A stretch of DNA of 64,000 bases from positions 2,068,485 to 2,132,484 of the forward strand of contig NW_015622542.1 in the NCBI RefSeq assembly GCF_000835495.1. Reading direction: 5' to 3'. A program made the translations under genes and the position numbers. Of this stretch, positions 22,893 to 34,940 are shown one piece after another. The notes below the pieces were generated by a model. It saw only the letters and a program-made list of their open reading frames with translations, searched no databases and was not told the origin of the DNA. This stretch comes from Cladophialophora immunda. Lineage: Eukaryota > Ascomycota > Eurotiomycetes > Chaetothyriales > Herpotrichiellaceae. Positions within the stretch are counted from its first letter, which is position 1; each line of letters opens with the position of its first letter.

Positions 22893-25601
22893 ATGTCTTC
22901 GCGAGCCCTTCGCAAACTGCAGCGGGAGCAGGAATTGCAGAGACAAGTCGAGGCTGCGAAAAAGGCATACGAGGAGGCAGAAGAGTCAGAAGAGGAGGAT
23001 GATGTCCCACAGCCACCCTCACGGCCTATGAACGCTTTTGACATGCTGGAGGAGGTTGAAGATAAAGAAGAATCTGACGAACATGAATACGAGTCCATAT
23101 CACACGCAGAAGCCACAGGAAAGCCCGATACCAACCTACCGCAAGGGTCAACACCCACTCCTCTACCAAAGCCGAAGAAGAAAAAGAAGAAACCCAAGAA
23201 GAAAGGCAAGGGTAAAGCAGAAGAACAGAAGGAGCAGACAGAGGAATCTGGCGATGAAATTGACCGGGCACTGAAAGAATTGGCCGCAAAAGAAGGGCGA
23301 ACACAGGCGGCGTCTAGCGAGAAACAAGAGTCACCGAGCTGGGAGTCAAGAGCTACCAGACTTCTGGCCATAGATTCGCACAATCTCAACCCCGTCAACG
23401 AGATGAAGAGTCTCTTTGGTAACATTGCGCTTGAAGGACAAGAATCTCGTTTTTCACCCCGCAATCAACGTCGTCGTGAACAAAACCAGCAGGGCGGGGT
23501 CGATCTCGCGACCGCACTTACGGGAAGATATTGTGTCGCCAGCAGAGGCAAAGAGCTAGGGTCTCTCGCACATAGACGGAACGTCTTTGTGCAGGGGAAA
23601 GAAGAGTGGCCCCTGGCCACGAGTGGAGGGTTGAGCATGGAACTAGTCAAACCGGATTCCGATTCCAAGGACTCCCCCGAGAAGCGATACAACATCATGC
23701 ACAACAACGCCTATCGCGAGACGCAAGTTCATTTCCGCATGGCCGTTGAATCGATGGATCCTCAAAGAATGATTGGTCTATTGTCCATGTATCCGTACCA
23801 TATTGCCACTCTTTTGCAAGTCTCCGAAATTGCGAAGCATCAAGGCGACCATGCTGTCTCGGGAGATCTTGTTGAGCGTGCACTATTCTCCTTCGGCAAG
23901 TCTGTACACAGCAGCTTTCCAGCTTCCCTGAGAAATGGCGTCGCTCGGGTGCCGTTCAATAAACCAGCAAATCGAGAACTATATCTCGCAATATGGCGGT
24001 ACATCAGAAACCTCGAGATGCGAGGGACGTGGCGGACCGCGTTCGAATGGGCCAAAATCCTTCTTCAACTCAACCCACTCACAGATCCCTATGGAGTCAC
24101 TCTGATGATCGATCAACTTGCCTTGAGAGGCCGTCAGCATGCACAACTCATTGCCCTCTGCTCGGACGATGCTTATGGCCAAGCGTGGGATTTCCTGCCC
24201 AATATCCAAATCTCTCTAGCACTCGCCTATCAAAGATCAGGCAAACCACGAGATGCTCGTATTCGTCTGGCGGTCGCAATGCATAAATACCCTTACATCT
24301 TATCCGCTCTCGCATCGGCACTCGACATCTCGCCTCTTCCCAAGTCCCTCTGGGCAAAATTACCGTCCACTGACGCCGAAAAGCTCTACACCCAACTCTA
24401 CGTCAATCGCGCAAAAGACTTGTGGAACACTCCGGAAACTATCAGCCTACTTGCCGAAGTTGCAGAGACCCTTTCTCATTACAGCGATGCTATCTCTGCT
24501 GCTCTGGAAGCACCGAAGTTGGAGATTTCCCTCGAAGAAGCTAGACATATCATGCTCCTCGAGATTCCGTCACTAATTGCCCTGCTTCCACGTCGGTTTA
24601 CTACTATGCCCACTTCATCATCCGACGTCCTCCCTCCCCCAGATTCATTGTCCGACTTCGTTGCTCGAGCACCCGGCGCCGGCCCCACGCGAGGAGCTGA
24701 TGGAACCATGCAAGTCATCTTCAACGCCGCAGGAGCGACTGCGGGTACTGCGGGCAGCCTCCTTACGCGGATCATGAACTGGTTCCAGCAACCCGCCGCT
24801 GCAGAAGACGCGAACACAGGAGGCGAGTCGGAAGGCCAAGCAGCACTTCGAGAGCTGCAAGAGCAACTCGGGGGAAACGTCCCTCCGGAAATGCTGGAGG
24901 AGTTCCTGAGGATCCATCTAGATGACGCAGAGGAGCTAGGCGAAGGTGTTACGCCTGAGGGATTGGGAATGGCTGGTGGGTGGGACTATTATGTGGATGC
25001 CAACGCGAACAATTCGACAGCCGATGAGGATGAAGATGACAGTATGCCTGAATTGGAGAGCATTTCCGACAATGAAGAGACCACGGCTCAAACGGGACAG
25101 CCACATCCTCCACATGCAGCCATGGTGGAAGATGCGGATGAGGAAGACGAGGGTGCCCAAGAAAGAACACCTGGGCGAGTCCTGACTGGCGGTCATGCGG
25201 TATTACGACACGTTGAGTCGGACGCGGAAGAGGAAGAAGCGGACGAAGGTCGCGAACCTCCTCAACCAAGACAGACACGCCCTGCCCAAACCCTCCGAAC
25301 CCAAGAGCCGCGGGCATCGTCACAGGGTGCAAACGACGCTGCAACGAGCCATCCTCCCCCTTCCTCCTCGGAACAAGACCAAGAATATCTAGACCCTCAG
25401 CGCCTGCAACGCTGGCTCCTCACCAACGGGCTTAATGATCTTCAATCTAACCAGAGTAATCCGGAGACGTTGCAAACATATCTGGACAGACTGAGATTAC
25501 TGGGGACAAAACAACAAGATTGGATTGTGAGGATGGTGAGACAAAGGGCCGGCGAGGCAGTCGAAAGACGGGTCCGGGAATCGATGGAGCGCGGAGCATG
25601 A
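22893..25601 (+). CDS. RQC1: Tcf25/Rqc1 family ribosome-quality-control protein
   Basis: The Tcf25 family includes yeast Rqc1, a subunit of the ribosome quality control complex that acts with Ltn1 and Rqc2 on stalled 60S subunits. Single exon, 902 residues. It starts MSSRALRKLQREQELQ, the family's conserved N-terminus, followed by an acidic stretch and a Lys-rich patch ([16 protein letters not shown]). The Tcf25 core occupies about residues 160-560, with helical blocks such as YRETQVHFRMAVESMDPQRM and LVERALFSFGKSVHSSF. The last 300 residues include an acidic, disordered region (DEDEDDSMPELESISDNEE) and a C-terminal helix. No introns. Assignment is by family; pathway role is from yeast. Confidence 0.88.
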   Translation: MSSRALRKLQREQELQRQVEAAKKAYEEAEESEEEDDVPQPPSRPMNAFDMLEEVEDKEESDEHEYESISHAEATGKPDTNLPQGSTPTPLPKPKKKKKKPKKKGKGKAEEQKEQTEESGDEIDRALKELAAKEGRTQAASSEKQESPSWESRATRLLAIDSHNLNPVNEMKSLFGNIALEGQESRFSPRNQRRREQNQQGGVDLATALTGRYCVASRGKELGSLAHRRNVFVQGKEEWPLATSGGLSMELVKPDSDSKDSPEKRYNIMHNNAYRETQVHFRMAVESMDPQRMIGLLSMYPYHIATLLQVSEIAKHQGDHAVSGDLVERALFSFGKSVHSSFPASLRNGVARVPFNKPANRELYLAIWRYIRNLEMRGTWRTAFEWAKILLQLNPLTDPYGVTLMIDQLALRGRQHAQLIALCSDDAYGQAWDFLPNIQISLALAYQRSGKPRDARIRLAVAMHKYPYILSALASALDISPLPKSLWAKLPSTDAEKLYTQLYVNRAKDLWNTPETISLLAEVAETLSHYSDAISAALEAPKLEISLEEARHIMLLEIPSLIALLPRRFTTMPTSSSDVLPPPDSLSDFVARAPGAGPTRGADGTMQVIFNAAGATAGTAGSLLTRIMNWFQQPAAAEDANTGGESEGQAALRELQEQLGGNVPPEMLEEFLRIHLDDAEELGEGVTPEGLGMAGGWDYYVDANANNSTADEDEDDSMPELESISDNEETTAQTGQPHPPHAAMVEDADEEDEGAQERTPGRVLTGGHAVLRHVESDAEEEEADEGREPPQPRQTRPAQTLRTQEPRASSQGANDAATSHPPPSSSEQDQEYLDPQRLQRWLLTNGLNDLQSNQSNPETLQTYLDRLRLLGTKQQDWIVRMVRQRAGEAVERRVRESMERGA

Positions 25602-26669
25602 GTTTGGCGAGGATACCCTACCTAATGAACACACGATAAAAGCCCGAAATAGATGTACTAAAAACCCCTTATTACACGCATCAGTCCCTTTCACTGGAAT
25701 GAGACTTTTTACATGCGAGCTGGCACCCGCCGGTGTCCTCTGTTTCTTTACCCCCCGGATGAATGGCAATGCAAATGCACCGCGGCCACCGCTGACGAAG
25801 GTGGTCGTTTCTACCTCATAACAGCGCACAAGCACGGTCGTACACCAGTGGGAGTCCACAGGATCTGAATCCGTAGCCGTCGTCGAGTACGTGTGACACG
25901 GAGATATCACAGAACGCTATGCTTTTTCCTCGGTAGGTAGGGTGGCCGTCACCGTCTTCATGTCCACCAACGAGGACGTTCACGCAACAGCGGGTGTCAG
26001 GTGGATGGACCTAGTCAGGGGCGTTCGACACGGATGGATCATAGGACGCTGTGTTGACCAGAAAGGTAGGGTAGTCATTACCACCTCCATGTCCGTTTCC
26101 GAGTACATTCGCACAGCAGCGGCAGCGGGTGGCCCTTTGTGCCGTGAGGTAGGTGGACCTTGTCAGGGACTTCGACATCGGGAAGAGAGCGTTGTAGCCG
26201 AGCAAGGAACAAGGCGGCCGCGTCGTGACGAAGCCGAGATTGAATGCCGATGGGAGACGAATGTGGTGGACGAAAACAGGACGGAGAACGGACGCGAATT
26301 GGACGTTGCTTGCTGCTCAGACGGTCACCGTGGGCAATGGGTACCAAGGACAGAGAATGGAAAACCACGAAATGCGGCAAATGGAAACTGAGGCGTGTTG
26401 AATGTATGAGACCAAACTTTTGGCACTTGATGAGAGGAGGGAGGATGAGGAGCTACTCTCTAAAGCTGCTGCTACCAACTCCATCAGCCTCTCTCAGCTC
26501 CATTTTCGGGTTTCAAGCACATTTTTCTCTTCCTTCGTGACTGATTGCTGACTATTGCTATGCGTTTTCCATCCAAAATTGGACCTGGTTTCGGTTTCAG
26601 TAATGTCAGAGCTGCCATGCATCACTATGCCTCACCATGCACTACCATGCCTCCACACAGTGTCAGAAA
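25602..26669. other. Intergenic between convergent RQC1 and orphan gene, with degenerate repeats
   Basis: About 1 kb. It holds the degenerate tandem repeat at 25896-26175 and no recognisable gene. A 149-codon plus-strand frame (25942-26391) spans both repeat units. Confidence 0.5.
25896..26175. repeat. Degenerate tandem repeat, two units of about 132-148 bp
   Basis: Unit 1 begins ACACGGAGATATCACAGAACGC at 25896 and unit 2 begins ACACGGATGGATCATAGGACGC at 26028. Each then carries GGTAGGGT(G/A)G, a TTCATGTCC or CTCCATGTCC block (129 bp apart), (CAACAGCGG/CAGCAGCGG), GTGGAC, GTCAGGG and TTCGACA. An even more diverged relative may start near 25800 (GGTGGTCGTTTCTACCTCAT). Confidence 0.6.
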
Positions 26670-28811
26670 TCACAATTCTTCATCCATCTCATCCGCAGCA
26701 GCTCTCTTCTGTTTCGCGTCGGCCATTTCCTTTAACAGCCATGTAAGACCGGGCCCAGGAGGCTCATATTGACGCTTGGTGGCCACAGTGCGCTTGATTT
26801 TGGGTGGAGGAGGCTCGTATTTCTGGCCCTCGGCGGCCTCTTTCGAGTGGTGCCCAAAAACCTTCCGGTCACCGAATATTGGTGATGAAGAACGGATGAC
26901 TGGTGCAGCGGGACGGCTAGTCGGACGAGAGGATGGATCATCAGCCCACTTCGAAATGATAGTCGTATTGCTTGTGACAACTGAGGAAGGTCGAGAGGCT
27001 GACTTCGCTGTGGTAGACGGCCCGCCTGAATCTTTGTTGGAATTGGAAGAGGAGACTTGTGCTGCCGCAATGTTGGTATCGTTTGTCGCCAATGGCTCGC
27101 GAGGAGCAAACGGATTGACAGGACAAGAGGGCCGAACAGCCGTAGAAGCGACGGAGGAGGTGACCTTCGAAGAGGCCAAGAACGGTTGAGGGACAGAAAC
27201 AGCTTTAGGAGCTGTTATAAGAGCTGGAGAGTTGTTGACCAGGCTGGCGGTCGTGCTGTTGAGTTGGTTTTCAACCGCTGCCTTGAGATCCAGCAGCTCC
27301 GACTCGAGGACATATCGAAGACCACCGACAATGACAACTTTAGCAGCCTCGGCTGGAAGGACCTCGCTGCTGACCTGATCGAGAATGGGTGAGTCCAAAA
27401 TGCTGCCGCTAGGAGATAATGGGCCCGCCTGCGCAGCACCACCCCCGCTATGCACTTCGACCGTGAGATGAGTATCGGGTAAACTAGCATCCTCGATAGC
27501 AAGCCCAATCAGGTCATTGGTGACAGCTTGAACTTGAGGCAAAGACTCTCCATCGTCTGCAGTTGAGGTTGAGAAGCCAGAAAGAGCCGCGGGACTCGGT
27601 GCACCGTCTGTATGAGTCGCGACATTACCTGGAGCCAAAGTACTGGCCACAGAGAAGGAGAATTCGGCAACTGGCACTCGGCGAATGGAGGAGTCGTGAA
27701 GATGCCCAGCAGAAGTATGTTCGTCTTGAGCAACAGGTACGGCTGAAGGGACTGCCCACGTCGTTTGAGCAGCATTCGCAGCGGAAGTTGACGTCCCGTG
27801 GGCTTCTGTCTGTGTCCCCGACGACCAAGCTGCCAGTTTGCCCTGGATAGATGACATGAACTTTGACGAATCCTCCACCAAGGCAAAGCTACGAGACTTC
27901 GCTGGAGGAGCAAGAGCACGTCGCTTAGGATCAGCTTCGGCCGCAGCTACCTGAGAACCTGAAGACATGGCAGACATCTTGACCGTATTGGTTTTGGCTG
28001 AGGGTTGGCTGATCTGCATAGCAATCGCCATAGATGGTGTACCTTCAAGGCCTGGCGGAGGCCAGGGCCTGGCGGCCTGGACTCCTTTACCGCGGTTCCC
28101 AAATGTTGATTCTTTTGACGTAGCAGAAAATGAACGCGTGGTGAGGATCGAGTGAGCAGAAGACCTTTGCCTAGGTTAGTCGGGACTTGAAGAAACATTA
28201 GGTAGAATGCTCACGCTGCTGGAGGGCGAGAATGAAGAGAGGCGACTCTCTTTCCAGCTCGTCGACTGCCGCCAAAGTCGTTGTAGGTGTCTTCGAGCTT
28301 GAGCTTATGCCCTAGACGTCCCTCCTCTTCTCTCTTTTGTTCTTCGATGGTATGCCGATGACTATTGCCATTACTGATCTGTTTCTGGGTAAAGAGAGCA
28401 TCAACGGCTTCGTCACTTTGCCCGAATGCTAGAAACGGTCAGACCATGAAGATATCATATCAGCAGGCATCCTCACTCTGCCACTTAGACGTCGGTCCAC
28501 TATTCTCTTTTGCAATCCTGGCCGCTTCAGTACCTTCGACATTGCACTCTGGCGTAATAGAAGAGGCTGCAAAGGGACGGGGACGGCTGGAGTAGTCGCT
28601 TGTTTTGATCGCATCTGCGTTCTTCTCAGACAGGTCCATCTGGAGAGTAAATTCAGTCTAGAAGCTTTCGAAGAGTGTTTCACGATGGACATACTCGCAT
28701 AATCATTTTCAATTGATGTTCCTTCTGTGTATTGGGAGACATTGGTGGCAGATTCTCGTCCTCCGATTCATCATCCTCGTCCTTTAGGTGGCGACGTGGT
28801 CCGCGCCCCAT
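26670..28811 (-). CDS. Orphan four-exon gene, 662-residue Ser/Ala-rich protein
   Basis: I do not recognise this protein. Exons: 28811-28695, 28639-28477, 28428-28215 and 28164-26670. All junctions keep one frame. The exon 4 acceptor could instead be CTAG at 28171, adding two codons; the branch-like CTAAC sits too close to it, so I prefer AAAG. The N-terminus is basic then acidic (MGRGPRRHLKDEDDESEDEN). Residues about 90-165 are a charged helical segment. The rest is low-complexity Ser/Ala/Pro/Thr. The C-terminus is the most ordered-looking part: KVFGHHSKEAAEGQKYEPPP, then KRQYEPPGPGLTWLLKEMA and an acidic end. No signal peptide or membrane helix. A nuclear or scaffold role would be guesswork. 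Confidence 0.7.
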
Positions 28812-31240
28812 GGTGAGCTTCGAAAATCTCAAAAGGGCTCTAGCGTAACTACGTCGCAAGGAAATGGGCAGAGAGGTGCACCGTCCGAGGTCCTTTGAAA
28901 GTGTTAGCCAGCGGGAATCGATCATGATGCGAGAAGGGACAGGACTAACTCCACAAAACTTGACCCAGGGTCCGCTTAGACAGAATCCCGGAATGCTGAA
29001 TGTAAGAACAACCGTGGCTCTCCAGAAGAATCCACGCCAGCACCAGGATTTTGAAGCACAACTGAGAGGAGGGAGGGGAGGGGGAGGTGGAAAAGAAGGA
29101 GAAGGAAGTGAGAATAGATCGCAAGTTCAAGGCGAATTTGAAGGAAGTGTGAAGACCTTGGCGAATAGTGATGGATTGCTTCCAATGGTTTCCGGAATGC
29201 TGGACGAGGGGGAACGAGGAGAAGATAATGAAGTCGCGTGGTGGTGTTGTCGTGGAAAATTGATGTCGACGGGGTAGGGCGCAGGTGTTTTCGGAGGAGG
29301 CACAGTCAACGTTGGGGCTGCACAGGAACTGGTCCACGACAACCAACTCTGTGTTCTGAAGGAGGTTTCAACACAACATTTGACCGGACCCAAGCAAACT
29401 TCGACTGTGGCAGTGGCGAGAGGGCAAACCAGAGCGACCGACAAAGGCTTTTGGTGGGTGGTGAGTAGCGAGGCATAGATTCAACGGGCGAAGACATCTT
29501 TGCGTCGCCTGCTTTCACCAGGTATGAAAAGGATCTGTTTGCCCCCCGTCTAGACAATCAATTGTCAAGCCTTCTCAACGTTGTATCATGGAGTGCTGAT
29601 CTGGTCCCAATTGCAACGACGATCTCAAGCTCCCAAGTCTGCATACAACGATGGGCTGCTCCTTCCTCTCTCAAAGACAGAGTACCAAGGCTTTCATTCT
29701 GAAGAAGAGTCAAGACGCACGCGAGCACCGTCAATCATCACGTATCGACACATTCGCCGAGCATCTTATCCCGAGCAAAGCAAGGTCTCCCTCCTCTTGC
29801 CAATGGTGTAATACCTACATGAACAGCTGTCCAGGACGCGACCGCAACCTCCAAGGATATCATCAACGACGTTGCCTGCGCACGCGACCTGCTCCTTACC
29901 AGAATATCCCCCTCGTCAAAGCAGCCACCGTACTCAATTCATGCGCAAGAGCAAGCCTCACAGTGGCAGCCAATTGGCAATTGGACAATGGAATAAGGAC
30001 GGCGGTTTTCACAAGGCGCAAAATGAATCGTGTTGAGAAAAGAGTCGGACAAGGAAAGGAAAATGGCAAAGCCTTGCGCCGGCCCGCCACCGAGCCCCCA
30101 GGGCTTCAGAACCCTTTTTGATCCTTTGGGCAGTGGTGGAGTCGATAGCTTCGATAAATCCGAACTCCCCCGGCCATTTTTAGCAACTGGTCAGCCCCAG
30201 AGATTGATGGAGAAGCCAGGATTTGGCTCGCATTCGGACCAGTGGACCGCCAAAACGAGATACGATTGTATCCGGACTAGGTACGGAGGAGATACGATAT
30301 GATTATCTGGACGGAGTATTGTGTCTTGCGAGCAGGCCCTCTACAAGAAGTCCAACCTGCGGAGTGGCTATATGTTTTGCCGCATCCAGGAACAGCGGTT
30401 CGATACCTCCCAGCTACATACCCCGGACGGCTTTTGCCGGTGGAAGAAGTTCTTGGAAAAGGATCATATGAGCCGAATGACAGTAGGCCAGAACATGGTC
30501 TCTGTCCAATCCCTGCGTCTGCCATTTGTCGTCGGCACCATGTCCCGTTGTTTGTGAGGGCAATGTGTACACCGCTCTTGCAACAAGCCGCAAAACAAGT
30601 AAACATGCATGCGAGGCATGGTACTTTGCCGTGGGTGGGAAGGGTTAGAGGGTGTTGAGAACTCCACTTTCGCCCTAAATCGGTCAAGAGGCCAATAATG
30701 CGGAGACCGAAGCTGCAACTTGGCTGCGCTCAACGCTTAAAGGGCCCCGGGGGCTGCAGGCCAAATCCCCCCCAAGGTGCCCAGGGTGCCCCAATCCCGC
30801 CGCCTAGTGGCCGTGGACAGCCATTGACAGCCACCGGAGCCACTGGCCCGCCATTAGCGAACCCTCTCCCATTGAACGCCGAATGATGAATGAGATAACT
30901 CGTAAAGCTGTGCTTCATAAGGCCATCATCATCTCCCCCGGACGTAGCTACATTTTGTTCTCCTGCTTCTGTTCCTTTTGCCTATCTTCGTACACCGACG
31001 AACCCCCTCCGCTTGCGTATCACCAACACCCAACGGTGACCGCCATTTCACTCCCACTTCACCGATCCTTTTGTCCAGGTGCCCCCCCCTTCAAATATCA
31101 TTCCACACCCCAACCCTGCATATGAACCCTCCTCAGGACTACATCGATCACAACATCTTCCACACGATTCATTAACGCCCCCGACCCTCCGCCATCTCTA
31201 TACTTCTGTCGAATTTATAGTCTACAATTGTCTCAATACC
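28812..31240. other. Long divergent intergenic region
   Basis: About 2.4 kb between divergent starts. It contains a purine-rich block (29065-29105) and short frames of 60-156 codons on both strands, none with recognised similarity or supporting splice structure. It may hold long leaders or a non-coding transcript; I cannot show either. Confidence 0.4.
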
Positions 31241-32123
31241 ATGGCAGCTCCTCGAGCATCCTCCTTCAAAGCCCTGCGCAACCTCCAGCGCACGGCCGGG
31301 TCGACCCCGGCCAAACGGAGCCTGCACATTACTGGTGTCCATGCCTCTCCGAGACCCATCGATCCCAACCACAAGAGCACCTACATGCCATGGACTCTGC
31401 AGGACCTCCGTCAAGAGTGCCAAAAACGGACGCTCTCGGCTTCCGGCACCAAGCACGAGCTCATTGACCGACTGGCTGGTCACGACAGCTTGCAGGCACG
31501 AGCATTTTCTATTGCCATGAAGCGGATTGCCGTCGAACAAACAAAGAAGCCGGTCTCTGGGTATGTTCCGGCGCATTCATGTCCCTAGTGCTAGCATTGA
31601 AACTAACCGCATCATCAGTCCCTCTGAGACCGCACCCCAGCGACACTTCAACACCTCTCGCGCCAACAAGGCCGTAGGTGACACGTCCACCATTGACTTT
31701 GCCTACCTTCCCAAGCTACACGAAGACTCATGGGGACCCAGCTCTCCCTCAATCCGAGTCCCTATTCTGCCTTACATCCAGTCCGAGCAAGCCGAAGCCA
31801 TTTTGGAGAGGCACCCGGAGCTTGACGCAGCGGCCGGAGGCTACCAAGATACACAAGGTTATGAGACCATTATGAAGCCGCAGATCTTCAGTGTTGGGGA
31901 TGTTGCAGGTGGTTCAGCAAGTGCCATGAGCGACGTACACGATGGCCATCATCCTACCGAGCTGTCGGTGGAGATGCTCACAGCTCTCACGGAGACAGTG
32001 GGCAAGAGTGCCCGCCAATTTGTGGACATGGTCAAAGACAAGGATGAAGCGACGATCCGCAAGATCTGGACTGGGTTCCTTGACGATCTCTTCGGCCAGC
32101 AGGGCAAGACAGCCAAGCGATAA
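31241..32123 (+). CDS. Mitochondrial SAP-domain protein (Aim34-like)
   Basis: Exon 1 is 31241-31560, the intron 31561-31618 (GTATGT...CAG, branch CTAAC) and exon 2 31619-32123, giving 274 residues. The N-terminus is basic and Ser-rich without acids (SSFKALRNLQRTAGSTPAKR), a likely mitochondrial presequence. A SAP motif lies at about residues 48-82 (YMPWTLQDLRQECQKR, then SGTKHELIDRL), the helix-extended-helix nucleic-acid-binding fold. Exon 2 is mostly a conserved-looking region with IRVPILPYIQ and MKPQIFSVGDVAGG, ending in a basic helix. Yeast Aim34 is a mitochondrial SAP protein of unknown function; this is the closest parallel I can name, but orthology is not shown. Confidence 0.75.
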
Positions 32124-33296
32124 CTGATGCTGGGGGTTGAAGCGATGGCATTGCCGTTGCAACTGTCGTGACAGCGTTGTAGCACGAGCGTTGTGTGTTT
32201 GTACCTTTCTCTCCTTTTGTGACCTATACCACGTTATCTCGCGTTGGTTGGGGATGACGACGTATATTTCCTTTTAATCAAGCGCCCAGCGCACCTTTCC
32301 CGCCTGGGGCTTCTAGCTGTCTGTCACTTGTCGTTTGGCGGTGGCAGTGCCAGCGGCCGAATGTTTCTGATGCGACTCCACATAACCAGATGATACCCGC
32401 TCTGCGACTCCACAAACCCAAGAGCCTCCGCTCCCAGCATCCCAGCATCCGGCCATTCCAGTCTGTTGCCCCCCCTTTCGCAGACACTCGAGCCTCGCCT
32501 TCACCCTGCTTGGCCTGTGTCAAATTGAACTCGCGCGAGCTCCTCCAGTCGCTGAGGTGCCTGAGGATTTCTCCAACAATCTGCGATTGTAACAAGAGAG
32601 ATCTGATCTAGAGACAAGATCTCGCCATACCCCGCTCTGGATTGCCTTTTTCCAGTACTCAACATAAAACACCTGGCCATGAGGACAAGCCTGCGGGCAG
32701 TTCTCGATCCAGCCACCAAGGGGGCGGGCCAAAAGCCCAAGCCGTGACTGACGCCAGCGGCCCTGCCACGGTTTCGGAGCGCATTCTTAGGGACCAATGA
32801 AGTGAGCACGAAAACGATCGTCAGGTACGCGAACTGGTCCCTCCGCTCCATTCGGGCGTTTTCCCCTGGATGATGACCCGCTCCCTGGTGGATTGATGCG
32901 CTGATGCACTTGGCATGGCGACGCTGTGGCTTCAGAGTTATGCGGTGGGAACCAAGTGCTCAACTTCTCGGAAGAACTTCAGTGACATGCTCTTCAGGAT
33001 TCTGCTTCTCTCGTTCTTGCATTGCCATTCACTACCCAAGTGTTATCGCTGTGCCTTTATCTCGGAGCTGTATTGTGGGATCTCTTGATTGAGAATCCTT
33101 CGAGCTCTGCCTTTGGCTACTACTGTATTGCCTATCGCACTCTTTCATTCCTCGATTGAACTTGGGCAGGATACCAAATCGAGACTATCGACTTATTGCA
33201 ATCACTTAATCTGGACAGGCTCCTTTGGCTTGAAACCAACAGCTTCCGACATACGCAAATGGAGTGATTTTGTATTTTCAAGAACGCCGCTAAACC
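32124..33296. other. Intergenic: SAP gene 3' region and protease promoter
   Basis: No gene seen in about 1.2 kb. Short frames only. Confidence 0.5.
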
Positions 33297-34940
33297 ATGC
33301 ATCGTCGTTGGTTATCCTTGCCCTTGCTATCCAGCTGCGTTTCAGCATTCTATCCCTACCATGCTGGCGATGGAGGAAATGAGAACAGCAAAAGGTTTAT
33401 TGCTCTGGGCCTGGAGCCTCCGCACGACGATGACTCGGGTGTGGTAACCATGGACATCAAGAAAGCAATGGTGAGTCAAAGGCTTTGTAAAGGGTGATTT
33501 GCAGATTTCTAATCCACGGCATAGGTGAAAAGAAATAATGTGTTCCCGGTCACCAACTCGTCGGCTCCTAACGTCCCCAACGCCATGGCAATCAACGAAG
33601 ACGGCGCCGACTACACCTACTTCTCCACCGTGAAATTTGGGTCCAAGGGTCAAGAGATGTATATGTTGATCGATAGCGGCTCGGCTAATACCTGGGTTAT
33701 GGGCTCAAATTGCAAATCCAATGCCTGTCAAATACACAATACGTACGGCAGTGAGGATTCGAGCACGCTCCAGACAACCACTCAAACTTGGAGTATGACT
33801 TATGGCACTGGAGAAGTGGAGGGGGTGGTGGTCAAAGACACGGTGCAGTTGGCCAACTACACTGTTGAGCTGGGTTTCGGCCTCGCCTCCTCAGCGTCAG
33901 ATGATTTCAACAATTATCCCATGGACGGCATCTTGGGACTTGGACGACCCGCCTCGGACGCGCTGGGCTCGCCGACGATCATGCAGGTGTTAAACGACAA
34001 GGGGCATTTGTCGTCCAATGTGCTGGGCATCCACCTACAGCGAAGCTCGGACGGGACGAATGATGGACAGATCACCTTTGGTGGGATTGACTCGTCCAAA
34101 TTCAACGGCAAACTGTCGTATTCCAAAACAATCAACAGCGACAGCTGGCAGATCGCCGCGGGCGATGCGGGCGTCGATGGCAAGTCAGTGGGCTTCCAAT
34201 CCAAAACCGCCATGATCGACACTGGGACATCATACATCTTGCTGCCTCCCGCGGACGCCGATGCTCTGCATCAGCTGATTCCTGGCAGTTCTGCCAACGG
34301 CGAAACCTACACGATACCTTGTTCCTCTTCGGCCAATGTCTATTTCACGATATCCGGTCTGAAGTACTCAGTGTCTCCCAAGGACTATGTCGGCAAGCAA
34401 AGCGGCAGCAGTGGAAGTTGCCAGAGTAATATAATCGGCCATCAGGCGTTTGGGCCGAATGACTGGATCTTGGGTGATGTGTTTCTCAAAAATGTCTACA
34501 CGGTCTTGGACTTTGACAATGCGAGAATCGGCTTTGGCTCGAAATCAGGAGCGGTTCCTGCCAGTGACAACACTGCGACCACCTCCGGCTCGACGCCGTC
34601 CGCAACAAGCAGCGCTCACTCGTCGGGTCCGTCAGCATCGACCACGACACCTGCAGCGACCTCTGGCGCCGCCACTTCTTCGAAACCCCAAACGACCATC
34701 TCGACCTCGGTGACGTCAAAATCAAACTCTGCCTCATCTACGAGCGGTGCCAATGGGCCAGCGACTTCGTCTACAGGAGCAGGCGACAGCAGCCCCTTTG
34801 GAGAATCAAGCGACTCGGGATCTTCCTCCTCTTCATCTTCATCATCGTCCTCCTCCGCTGCCGCCGCCGCCACGGACAGGAGGTTCAGCCTTTTAATGCC
34901 GTTGATGGCCTTAGCATTCATGGTGGGATTCATTTTATAA
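33297..34940 (+). CDS. Secreted GPI-type aspartic protease (yapsin-like)
   Basis: A pepsin-family (A1) endopeptidase for the cell surface. Exon 1 (33297-33470) encodes a signal peptide (MHRRWLSLPLLSSCVSAF) and propeptide. The 54-nt intron is 33471-33524, exon 2 33525-34940; total 529 residues. A Lys-Arg pair right after the junction (AMVKR|NN) is a likely Kex2 maturation site. The catalytic Asp are in LIDSGSANTWVMGS (D108) and AMIDTGTSYILL (D290). The flap region holds MTYGTGEVEG. Residues about 390-510 are Ser/Thr-rich, ending in a hydrophobic tail (LLMPLMALAFMVGFIL), the layout of a GPI-attachment signal. Cell-wall anchoring is inference. Confidence 0.9.

Noticed and set aside
22424..23464. 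346-codon minus-strand frame
   Set aside because: Antisense to RQC1 coding sequence and crossing the divergent promoter.
29651..30121. 156-codon plus-strand frame in the long divergent gap
   Set aside because: No similarity, splice context or coding-like codon use that I can point to.
30390..30405. GGTTCGATACC, a tRNA B-box-like word
   Set aside because: Neighbouring sequence cannot form a T-arm or acceptor stem; no A-box at proper spacing.
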